NCBI GenBank assembly: GCA_024401295.1
Contig: JAKSLG010000003.1
Coordinates: 62,001-126,000, forward strand
Direction of reading: 5' to 3'
Source of the DNA: Bacteroidales bacterium
GTDB taxonomy: Bacteria; Bacteroidota; Bacteroidia; Bacteroidales; Marinilabiliaceae
Length of the DNA: 64,000 nt
Shown: piece after piece, positions 51,895 to 60,566 of the stretch
Position numbering within the stretch: the stretch's first letter is position 1
Layout of the letters: each line of letters starts with the position of its first letter
The notes under the pieces: model-generated
Databases searched by the model: none
The model's input: the letters and a program-made list of their open reading frames with translations, nothing else
Told to the model about the DNA's origin: nothing
Position numbers and translations under genes: made by a program

Positions 51895-52818
51895 ATGAAA
51901 ACGTCGGTAGCAATCTGCACCTACAATGGAGAAAAATATATAGAAAGCCAACTCCTTTCAATCATAAATCAGACCATCAAGGTGGATGAAATCGTTGTTT
52001 CCGACGATGGCTCAACGGACAAAACATACGAAATCATCACAAAAATAAAAGAAACAAGTGGAGCAAACATCAGGTGGACAAAAAACGAGGCGTCCCTTGG
52101 CGTATGCGCTAATTTTGACAAATGCATCAAAGATTGTTCTGGTGACATCATATTCCTTTCTGATCAGGATGATATATGGATGGAGAACAAGGTCGAAATA
52201 ACCTTGGAATGGTTTAAGTCCAACCCTCAAAAAGAGGTCGCATTTTCAAATGCAATTTTCATAGACGAGAACAACAATAGATATTCTGACAGGACTTTGC
52301 TCGAGACCGTTGGTTTCAGCCCAAAGGCTATGAAACATTTCGATTGGGGATTTCAAATTGAAGCACTTTTGCTTCACAACCGATGTACGGGCGCAGCAAT
52401 GGCCTTCAGAAGTTCATTCGTTCCTTTTCTCAACATAGATAAAACGGCAACAACAAAAAACGAATTGCCTCTCCACGACTTTACTATCGCACTATCTGCC
52501 GCAAGCAGACAAGTGCTAGGATATATAAAGCAACCTCTTATCAAGTACAGAGTCCACGCTTCTCAAGAATGCGGACTCGGCGAATGGATAAAGAATCCAC
52601 CTCAGGACGACAACCTTATCAGACCACTGATACCTGTCGACAGGTTCGTGAACTACGTCTTGCCGGAATGCCGAGAGAGAGCGACCTTCGGCATAAAACG
52701 CATAAATATCAGAAGAAATAAATTGAAGGTCTTGCGCAATATTGTCAATTATCACAAAATATATGGCCGTATTGCGTTCCGCCCATTTTTCTACGACCTG
52801 CTTAATAAGCACGATTAA
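51895..52818 (+). CDS. Family 2 glycosyltransferase
   Basis: A 307-residue GT-A enzyme resembling rhamnosyl- and other O-antigen transferases. It starts MKTSVAICTYNGEKYIESQL, with DDGS (37-40), the DQDD metal/donor motif (90-93, FLSDQDDIWM), and a later acceptor region (TGAAMAFRSSF, DFTIALSAASR). It lacks membrane helices. It is followed 44 bases later by the fused GT2/GT4 gene. Confidence 0.92.
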   Translation: MKTSVAICTYNGEKYIESQLLSIINQTIKVDEIVVSDDGSTDKTYEIITKIKETSGANIRWTKNEASLGVCANFDKCIKDCSGDIIFLSDQDDIWMENKVEITLEWFKSNPQKEVAFSNAIFIDENNNRYSDRTLLETVGFSPKAMKHFDWGFQIEALLLHNRCTGAAMAFRSSFVPFLNIDKTATTKNELPLHDFTIALSAASRQVLGYIKQPLIKYRVHASQECGLGEWIKNPPQDDNLIRPLIPVDRFVNYVLPECRERATFGIKRINIRRNKLKVLRNIVNYHKIYGRIAFRPFFYDLLNKHD

Positions 52819-52862
52819 ATAGCACGGCAATTAGGACAGTCTTACTTATCACCATAGAGAAG

Positions 52863-55355
52863 ATGAAATTACTACCAAAATTTATTAGACATGCCTTTGA
52901 CAAGATTTATACCTTGTCATTAATCAAAGCGTCTGGACTATTTGACGCTGAATGGTATGCTGAAAAATACATGAAGAAATCCGACTTCAAGATGAAGCCA
53001 TTGAAGCATTTTCTGAAGAAAGGTTTTTATAAAGGCTACTCCCCATCTCCAAATTTCTCGTGCACAAGATATGTTACAGCATATCCTCTAATTAAAGCGC
53101 AGGGGCGCAACCCTTTGCTTCATTATCTGAGACATGGCCGTTTCCAGGGATATATCTGCTATGGAGAGAATTCTATTGGAGAACTTAATGACACACCTAC
53201 ATCAGCAACACCTCTGATCAGCATAATCGTAACCAGCTATAACTACGAAAAATTCATCCGTGAGACGTTAGACTCGTTGCTACAACAGACCTATAACAAT
53301 TATGAAATCATAGTTGTTGATGACGGATCTAAAGACAACTCTGTAAGTGTCATAAAAAGCTATGTAGCAAAACACGACAAGATAAGACTCCTACAGCATC
53401 CTAACGGAACTAACGAAGGAATTATCGCATCAATGAAACTCGCTATATCAGATACAAAGGGAGATTATGTTGCATTCTGTGAAAGCGACGACTATTGGGC
53501 CGCGAACCACCTCGAGAAGAAGGTTGAAATGATAAACAAATACAAGAACGTGAATATCATTTCAAACAATATTCAGCTTTTTGGTGATAAGAAATGCGTA
53601 GAACAAAGGAAAGAATACATCTCAACTGTTCGAAAACTGCTCAGAGACGGTGGCAATAAAATAGATTTACTACATAACCAGGAGGTGAACTTCATACCGA
53701 CTTTTTCATCAGTAATGATAAAAAAAGAGGTACTTCTGTCATTGGACTTCGAATCGCCGATACCTGCATGGATTGATTTTTGGCTATACAGACAGATACT
53801 AAAAGACAATCTACTCTTTTTCGTTGAAGAGAAACTCACATTCTGGAGGCAGCATGCATCTTACAACGGCGCCGATTTCATAGAAGACAAATTCGATATC
53901 AACAACGCGATATTCTTGCCTGCCAGTGACAAAATCATAGGCATTAAGAATCCTTTACAAAACACTGAGGGACTGGAAAGCGTGCGGAAATCAAAACTTT
54001 TTGACAGTTCATACTACGTAAACAACGTACAAGACACACTATATGGATTGAAACCATCCATGCACTATTGCACTATTGGTTGGAAAACCGGATACAATCC
54101 TTCTGCAAAATTCCACAATAACGCATACTTGACGCAAAACACAGAACTTATATCTGCCAATATGTGTCCTCTCGACCATTATGAATATGGTGGACGAAAA
54201 GAAGGTCGAATAATGCACAGTGTGCGTGAAGTTGAAGAACACAGCTTCAGCAATTCTGATCTTGAGCGAATACAGGAAATCCGTAAAAGCAAGAAAACCA
54301 TATTGTTATTCAGTCATGAAATAACAATGACAGGCGCGCCTAGAGCACTTCTTAATCTAGCAATCAGCCTAAAAAGACATGGTGCTCACCCCGTTATACT
54401 GTCCCGACAAGAAGGCAATCTACTTTCTGAAATAGAATCGGAAGGGATTGACTATAAAATTGTCTATAACTTGATCTCGCATAAGTCTCCGAACGTAAAG
54501 GAAATAACCTTTAAAGACTACGCATCCTGCTTCGACATCGTTCTGTTCAACACAATTGCAACCCTTCCATTGATTAGAGAAATAAGAAGCATTGAATCGA
54601 AGAAAATATGCTGGGTTCATGAGGGTTGGACAAGCGTTCAGAGTTTTACATTCAACGGCAAAACAAGACAATACCTTGAGGCTTTTGATAAAATATTAGT
54701 TGTTGGCCGCTATGCCGAGAACGTATTGAAAAAGAGATATCCGAGCCTGAAAAATACCAGTCAATTCCTATACGGAATAATAGAAAGCGAATCTACAAAG
54801 AGAGAGGCAAATCATATTTCGGACAAAGTACGAATGGTTATGGCTGCGACCATAGATGTCCGCAAAGGATATGATGTATTGGTCGAGGCTCTAAAACTGG
54901 TTCCAACTGATATTTTGTCGAAAATGGAAATCTCCATAGCAGGAAACGAGCACGACAAGAACATGGCAGATATGCTGAAATCACAAACAAATGTAGAAAT
55001 ACATGTCCTTGGCGAGATCAAACATGATGATGTTCTTGACAAAATTTCTCACTCCGATATCTTGTTATGCACATCAATTGATGACCCGATGCCTATTTCT
55101 TGCACAGAGGCAATGATGTTCGGCGTACCTGTTTTGGTAAGCGACAATACAGGAACCGCTTCTTTCATAAAAGATGGCATTAACGGCTTTGTATTTAAAA
55201 GTGGTGATGTGAAGATGTTGGCAAAGAAGTTAATCCATATAGTCAACAACGCAGATACATTACCTGCTATCGGACAAAAGTCAACCGCAATATACGCAAG
55301 CAATTTTAGTCCATGCTCATTTGACAGAAATGTCACAAAGACATTCCTTTCATAA
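52863..55355 (+). CDS. Bifunctional glycosyltransferase (GT2 + GT4) with LFD/HY repeat modules
   Basis: An 830-residue protein. N-terminal residues 24-98 hold two copies of a short repeat (SGLFDAEWY..., PLKHFLKKGFYKGYSPSP; then PLLHYLRHGRFQG). A GT2 domain spans about 113-340 (IIVTSYNYEKFIRETLDSLL, DDGS 153-156, ESDD about 207-210). A second repeat pair lies at 378-449 (KLFDSSYY..., PSMHYCTIGWKTGYNPS; PLDHYEYGGRKEG). A GT4 domain spans about 477-830 (FSHEITMTGAPRALL, ICWVHEGW, DDPMPISCTEAMMFGVPVLV). It probably adds two sugars to a surface glycan. The C-terminal half is a paralogue of the GT4 at 57145-58677. Confidence 0.88.
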   Translation: MKLLPKFIRHAFDKIYTLSLIKASGLFDAEWYAEKYMKKSDFKMKPLKHFLKKGFYKGYSPSPNFSCTRYVTAYPLIKAQGRNPLLHYLRHGRFQGYICYGENSIGELNDTPTSATPLISIIVTSYNYEKFIRETLDSLLQQTYNNYEIIVVDDGSKDNSVSVIKSYVAKHDKIRLLQHPNGTNEGIIASMKLAISDTKGDYVAFCESDDYWAANHLEKKVEMINKYKNVNIISNNIQLFGDKKCVEQRKEYISTVRKLLRDGGNKIDLLHNQEVNFIPTFSSVMIKKEVLLSLDFESPIPAWIDFWLYRQILKDNLLFFVEEKLTFWRQHASYNGADFIEDKFDINNAIFLPASDKIIGIKNPLQNTEGLESVRKSKLFDSSYYVNNVQDTLYGLKPSMHYCTIGWKTGYNPSAKFHNNAYLTQNTELISANMCPLDHYEYGGRKEGRIMHSVREVEEHSFSNSDLERIQEIRKSKKTILLFSHEITMTGAPRALLNLAISLKRHGAHPVILSRQEGNLLSEIESEGIDYKIVYNLISHKSPNVKEITFKDYASCFDIVLFNTIATLPLIREIRSIESKKICWVHEGWTSVQSFTFNGKTRQYLEAFDKILVVGRYAENVLKKRYPSLKNTSQFLYGIIESESTKREANHISDKVRMVMAATIDVRKGYDVLVEALKLVPTDILSKMEISIAGNEHDKNMADMLKSQTNVEIHVLGEIKHDDVLDKISHSDILLCTSIDDPMPISCTEAMMFGVPVLVSDNTGTASFIKDGINGFVFKSGDVKMLAKKLIHIVNNADTLPAIGQKSTAIYASNFSPCSFDRNVTKTFLS

Positions 55356-55369
55356 GGAAATGCACAAAA

Positions 55370-57142
55370 TCAGTCTAGTTTCAAATTACTGATCACTTCA
55401 TCGAAGTTGAAACGGTCTCTAATGATTCGTTCCTTCTCGTTGTCGTACTCATCAGAGAAACAATCGTATTTTGCATTATACTCAGGCGTTTCTATGCCGC
55501 CCAAATCAAGCAAAATATGACTTAGATCCTTATTCATGATTTTCTTGTGAGTGGATTCCGAAATTGTTTTCGTCAGATCTGCATGATTAACTTTAAAGCT
55601 GTCAGACAAATAAACCATGAATGGTATTTCGAACTGATAATGCGCAACCTCTGGCAGCAATTCGCTTTCGTCGGTACGCATATACGTGTCTCGCCAATCA
55701 TATACCTCCTCGCCATGATCGGCCAAATATATGCATATTGCATCAGTACCGCTTACTTTCTGCATAATAGAGCCAACAACAAAATCATTGTAGTAGATTG
55801 AATTGTCATAGTTTGCTACAACCTGTTTTGCGATGTCGCCGCCAAATTGCGGATTTACATCTTCCGGGGTAAATTTCCTAAACTCTTCCGGATAGCGTTC
55901 TGCATAATCAACATGCTGACCGATGAAGTGAACAATCAATAATGTTGGCTTACTCCTTAACACCTCAACATCTGGAATTTCTTCAATGAGTTGACCATCG
56001 TAGTCATAGACATTCCTGTTACGGTATGTAAACTGGAGTTCTGAAAGCTTTCTACTATTAAACAATGTTCCGCCGAAATGATTCCAGATATCATCAAAAT
56101 CAGTTGCGAACTGATTTGACAGGAAGCAGACATCATATCCAGCCTTTTTGAATACTGCGGGGAATAAAGTATGATTTGTCCACGCATCAGAGCCATCAAA
56201 AGAATAAGTAGAAAACATCTCTCTAAAAGCCTCTGTTGTATGATTGTGCGATGTGATAGCATTATCGAAAAGGAAAAGATTACCCGAATCCTGCAAAGCT
56301 GACAATTGAGGTGTTGTTTCACTATACGATGGATTATAGACGTGAGAATGTGCTTTATCGTAAGACTCTCCTATAACAAGGACTATCAGCGGACACCTAT
56401 AGGAACAACCGTCTACTTTCGTTTGTTCTACAGTTGTCTCAATATTCTTGAGGTCTTTTAATACTACATACTTGAACGACAATCCATATAAAAATCTCAC
56501 TACTGGGGTGTCTTGTCTGGGCTTCTCATTTTCATATGTGATAAAGTTGCCTAAATACCCATAATCAAAACATTTCTTTAGCCTGGCATAAGCATCATAC
56601 TGAATAATAGCCGAAATTATAACTAATACCAATGAAACGCATGTGGATATTCGTTTCACAACTTGAACTTTATTACATAATAATTTGAAATACTTTGAGA
56701 TTAGAAGTCCTATCACAAGTATTCCAATTGTAATAATAACTGAATATAGAAATGCTGATGATGAAAAAGCAGATGAGACAAATTCCAGACTTTCTCGCGC
56801 ATCTGTATCTGTTAATAGCTGAACTACATGAATGTTATATAATGAATGATGGAAGAATAGAGTAAACAATTCTGCGTATAGAAACACTATAGAGACTACC
56901 CATACAACCCACCTCATAAACACTTTTTCTAGTACCCACGCCAGTAGACATACTATATATGAGCCAAAAATCGGAGCAATCCATATCATGCACGGGGTTG
57001 CTAGTTCTTCCGTGACAATCATTGAAAGTACCGAAAGTGTTACAGAAAACAATATCAATGTCAAGAATAAACAAATATTCTTACTTACAGGCCTCATTAT
57101 TGCTCTGAATATTGCGTCTACCTTTCTCATAATCTCATTCAT
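55370..57142 (-). CDS. Phosphoethanolamine-transferase-like membrane sulfatase-fold enzyme
   Basis: A 590-residue protein with five N-terminal membrane helices (about 20-185) and a periplasmic alkaline-phosphatase/sulfatase-fold domain. Metal and catalytic motifs visible: VIGES (Glu259), a Thr pair in SHNHTTEAF (302-303, likely nucleophile), FIGQH (His410) and LADHGEEV (Asp475-His476). This matches the EptA/LptA-type lipid A or core phosphoethanolamine transferases, but acceptor specificity is not assignable. It is the last gene of the wzi-like operon, 2 bases after the GT4 gene. Confidence 0.87.
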   Translation of the reverse strand: MNEIMRKVDAIFRAIMRPVSKNICLFLTLILFSVTLSVLSMIVTEELATPCMIWIAPIFGSYIVCLLAWVLEKVFMRWVVWVVSIVFLYAELFTLFFHHSLYNIHVVQLLTDTDARESLEFVSSAFSSSAFLYSVIITIGILVIGLLISKYFKLLCNKVQVVKRISTCVSLVLVIISAIIQYDAYARLKKCFDYGYLGNFITYENEKPRQDTPVVRFLYGLSFKYVVLKDLKNIETTVEQTKVDGCSYRCPLIVLVIGESYDKAHSHVYNPSYSETTPQLSALQDSGNLFLFDNAITSHNHTTEAFREMFSTYSFDGSDAWTNHTLFPAVFKKAGYDVCFLSNQFATDFDDIWNHFGGTLFNSRKLSELQFTYRNRNVYDYDGQLIEEIPDVEVLRSKPTLLIVHFIGQHVDYAERYPEEFRKFTPEDVNPQFGGDIAKQVVANYDNSIYYNDFVVGSIMQKVSGTDAICIYLADHGEEVYDWRDTYMRTDESELLPEVAHYQFEIPFMVYLSDSFKVNHADLTKTISESTHKKIMNKDLSHILLDLGGIETPEYNAKYDCFSDEYDNEKERIIRDRFNFDEVISNLKLD

Positions 57143-57144
57143 CG

Positions 57145-58677
57145 TTATACTTTCTTTGATTTAATACTATATGCAGCATCTACCATCTGGGCAACCCTGC
57201 GATCAAATGAGTCTACATCAAATACTTCTTCAAATACTTTCCTTCCTTGTCGCCCTACCTCTTTCATCTCTCTTGGATGTTCGATAGCATAACATATAGC
57301 GTCTGCTAACGAATCAGTATTTCCAGCTTTTACTATAAGTCCATTTTTCTTATCGTCAATCAGACCTGCGGTTCCCGTATGGTCGCTGACTATTACAGCC
57401 TTCTTTTTTGACATTGCTTCTGCACACACAATAGGCAACGGATCTGCCAATGAAGGACACAGGACGACATCCACCTCATCATACAATTTAATAAACTTGT
57501 CGTGAGACAGTTCTCCTCTATATTCTATCCTGTCGTCTGCTTCTGCACAATTGCACACTTGTTCATACAGGCTTTGCTCTGCATCATTTTTCGGACCAGC
57601 AATAATTATTCTGATCTTACAATCATCGGGCAGACGCTTTATGACTTCCAATAGTATATGATGCCCCTTGCGTCGGCTAATCTGACCAGGCATCAAGAAT
57701 TTCACTATCTCAGGTTCTTTATTTGAAGATTCACCGGATGGCTCTTGATTATCCTCTATGTCTAAAATGCCGTATGGGAACAGATGGAACTCTATATTTT
57801 TGTCACAATGCGGAGCAAAGGCATCTATGGTAAACTGACTGACAGCATAGACCAACGACATTCGCGATATGCTCTCTTTCAATCTGCTTGTAATAAACAC
57901 ATTTCTCATCGCATTAGGCCCATCATGTATCCAACAGAGGCACGGCTTATCTATTTTAGGAAGATCGGCAGCCCAGCATAGTCCTATGATACAATTGAAA
58001 AGCACAAAGTCAAACGACTCCATAAAGCGTTTCAAACACAGCCTCTCAAATTCATACTCCTCTCTAACTGGAGACGGGAAAAGATCTACAACAATATTCT
58101 CTATGCCCTTGCGTGTTATCTCTCCTTGCAATTTGCCTTTTGTCAACGACACCATCAATGGAGCCAACCCCATTTTTTTCATCGATTCTGCCATCCACAG
58201 CAATGTCATAGGAGCACCTGTGTTGGAATATTCATGACTAATCAGCAGCACAGGTCGTTCTTGTCGCTTTGCCCATGTTCCCCACTTCTCTAATGCTTCT
58301 CCATATACTATCGACTCACTATCAGATACCATAATTGGCGAACAAGCATGTCTGTTCCCCCAAAAGAGGTAATGCTCCAATGGTGAATAGGAAAAGTTGT
58401 TTAGCCAGAAAAATTGGTCACAATAGATAAATGTACAAAACGACGACGATGGATTATAACCCAATTTCCATCCGCTTCTCAGATAATGGTCAAGAAGTTC
58501 CGAATCGCTCATGTATTCCCCTCCTGAAACCTGACTCCTATAATAGTCGGCATCAAACAGACCGCTACTTTCTATTATCTTACGCCACTTTGATCTCTTA
58601 ATATAAAGAGACATAAGGTGCATAAAACCAAATCGTACCGGATTGGTCACCAACTGCTTAAAAGACAAAGATTTCAT
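57145..58677 (-). CDS. Family 4 glycosyltransferase with an N-terminal LFD/HY module
   Basis: A 510-residue protein. Residues 36-112 contain the two half-units seen in the fused transferase (SGLFDADYY..., LLDHYLRSGWKLGYNPS, then PLEHYLFWGNR). A GT4 GT-B domain starts at about 142 (LISHEYSNTGAPMTLLWMA) with CWIHDGPN, KFLMPGQISRRKGHHILLE and ADPLPIVCAEAMSKKKAVIV. It is 40 bases after the ABC exporter gene and 2 bases before the phosphoethanolamine-transferase-like gene. Confidence 0.9.
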   Translation of the reverse strand: MKSLSFKQLVTNPVRFGFMHLMSLYIKRSKWRKIIESSGLFDADYYRSQVSGGEYMSDSELLDHYLRSGWKLGYNPSSSFCTFIYCDQFFWLNNFSYSPLEHYLFWGNRHACSPIMVSDSESIVYGEALEKWGTWAKRQERPVLLISHEYSNTGAPMTLLWMAESMKKMGLAPLMVSLTKGKLQGEITRKGIENIVVDLFPSPVREEYEFERLCLKRFMESFDFVLFNCIIGLCWAADLPKIDKPCLCWIHDGPNAMRNVFITSRLKESISRMSLVYAVSQFTIDAFAPHCDKNIEFHLFPYGILDIEDNQEPSGESSNKEPEIVKFLMPGQISRRKGHHILLEVIKRLPDDCKIRIIIAGPKNDAEQSLYEQVCNCAEADDRIEYRGELSHDKFIKLYDEVDVVLCPSLADPLPIVCAEAMSKKKAVIVSDHTGTAGLIDDKKNGLIVKAGNTDSLADAICYAIEHPREMKEVGRQGRKVFEEVFDVDSFDRRVAQMVDAAYSIKSKKV

Positions 58678-58717
58678 GACAAGGATTGATTATTTCTAAT
58701 GGATAGTATCAGAACAA

Positions 58718-60556
58718 TTAGTTCACATTCTGCATCTCTGTGAGCATCTTATAATATCCGTCACGAGCGATAAGTTCGTCATGTGTTCCACGTTCAACGA
58801 CCTCACCTTCTTTCATCACGTAAATCTCATCTGCATTCTTGATTGTAGACAATCGATGCGCGATGGCAATAGTCGTACGGCTTTTCATAAGTCGCTCCAA
58901 TGCTTCCTGCACAAGTCTCTCACTCTCAGTATCAAGAGCACTCGTTGCTTCATCAAGTATCAGAATTGGCGGATTCTTCAAAATGGCTCTGGCTATACTC
59001 ACTCGCTGACGCTGACCACCAGACAATCGACCGCCACGGTCTCCGATATAAGTGTCATAACCATTCTCCGATTCCATAATAAAGTCATGCGCATTGGCAA
59101 TCTTTGCAGCTTCAATCACCTGTTCCATTGTTGCACCAGGGCAACCGAATGTGATGTTATTGTAGAACGTATCATTGAAAAGAATAGCCTCTTGATTGAC
59201 ATTGCCTATCAGCTGGCGCAAATCTGTCAGAGTTACATCCTTAATATTCTTGCCATCAATCAAAATGGCACCTTCGCATACTTCGTGGAAACGCGGTATC
59301 AAATCGACCAATGTACTCTTGCCGGAGCCAGACTGTCCAACCAATGCGATTGTCTTGCCCTTTGGAATAGTGATGTTGATATGCTTAAGAACCTCTCTTC
59401 CTGGAGTATATGAGAAAGATACATCTCTGATTTCCAAATCATTATTAAATCCATCCAGAACCTTTGGATTCTCCGGATTCTTGATTGGATTTTCTGCCTT
59501 GAGAATGAAATCGATACGTTCCATCGAAGCCATTCCAAGTGGAATATTGTAGAAGGCCTTTGACAAGTCCTTGAACGGATTGATGATACTATAAAGTATC
59601 ACCATATAGAAAATGAACATCGAAGCATCGATAGGCGACTTATCCTGAAGGATGAGATAACCACCGAACCAAAGCACAAGCACAATCATACATGTTCCCA
59701 AGAATTCACTCATTGGATGCGCAGAAGTCTGCCTTATTACCATGTTGTTTGTTGCCTGTCTGAAGCCTTCATTAGTTTCCGTGAAACGCTTCAGCATTCT
59801 GTTTTCAGCAAGGAATGCCTTTATGATTCTCAATCCGCCAAGTGTCTCATCCAGCTGGGCAACGATATCGCCCCAAGCGCCCTGAACTTCCGTACCGCTG
59901 CTCTTGAGTTTTCTCGACACGCTTCCCATTCCCCATCCCGCAATAGGAATAACGATCAACACGAACAAAGTCAACTGCCAGCTAACACCAAAGAGCGTTA
60001 TAAAACAGACGATTATAGCAATTGGATTTCGGATCAACATATCCAAGCTGCTCGTCAGCGAGTTTTCCACAGACTGCACGTCAGCGCTCATTCTTGCCAT
60101 AATATCGCCCTTGCGTTCTTCAGAGAAGAAACTGAGAGGCAATCTCAAAACTTTGTTGTAGACCTCTACTCTAATGTCCTTAACAATACCTGTTCTGAGC
60201 GGAACCATCACGGCGCCAGAACCAAAATATCCTGCTGTTTTCAGCGCCGTCATGAAGATGAGCACACCGCCCATTATCAGCAAAGTGAGAAATTCGCCAT
60301 ACTGCAAGACAACCTGCTGGATATAATAATAGCCATTGTTTATCAACACATCTTTACTAACGTGTCCCCATTCAAAATCGATGAATTCATAGTGTGTAGT
60401 GTCAATTTTAAAAAGCAGGTTCAAGATCGGTATCAATGTGGCAAAAGAGAACACATTCAGCCACTGCGAAACGAAGTTCAATATTACAGCCCAAACCAAA
60501 TGCTTACGGTAAGGCTTTATATATCGTGCTAGAAGCGCAAAGAATTGCTTTAACAT
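58718..60556 (-). CDS. MsbA-like ABC exporter (fused permease and ATPase)
   Basis: A 612-residue half-transporter: a six-helix ABC exporter membrane domain (about 1-330), then an ATPase with Walker A ALVGQSGSGKST, signature RLSGGQRQRVSIARAI and Walker B PILILDEATSALD. The family flips lipid A (MsbA), drugs or other lipids. The operon context (Wzi-like barrel upstream, glycosyltransferase and phosphoethanolamine-transferase-like enzyme downstream) makes a lipid-linked surface glycan or lipid A plausible. It lies 10 bases after the Wzi-like gene. Confidence 0.93.
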   Translation of the reverse strand: MLKQFFALLARYIKPYRKHLVWAVILNFVSQWLNVFSFATLIPILNLLFKIDTTHYEFIDFEWGHVSKDVLINNGYYYIQQVVLQYGEFLTLLIMGGVLIFMTALKTAGYFGSGAVMVPLRTGIVKDIRVEVYNKVLRLPLSFFSEERKGDIMARMSADVQSVENSLTSSLDMLIRNPIAIIVCFITLFGVSWQLTLFVLIVIPIAGWGMGSVSRKLKSSGTEVQGAWGDIVAQLDETLGGLRIIKAFLAENRMLKRFTETNEGFRQATNNMVIRQTSAHPMSEFLGTCMIVLVLWFGGYLILQDKSPIDASMFIFYMVILYSIINPFKDLSKAFYNIPLGMASMERIDFILKAENPIKNPENPKVLDGFNNDLEIRDVSFSYTPGREVLKHINITIPKGKTIALVGQSGSGKSTLVDLIPRFHEVCEGAILIDGKNIKDVTLTDLRQLIGNVNQEAILFNDTFYNNITFGCPGATMEQVIEAAKIANAHDFIMESENGYDTYIGDRGGRLSGGQRQRVSIARAILKNPPILILDEATSALDTESERLVQEALERLMKSRTTIAIAHRLSTIKNADEIYVMKEGEVVERGTHDELIARDGYYKMLTEMQNVN

Positions 60557-60566
60557 TATCTGAACA

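Noticed and set aside
59717..60532. A 271-codon plus-strand open frame opposite the MsbA-like gene
   Set aside because: Shadow of the exporter gene; no start signal or domain.
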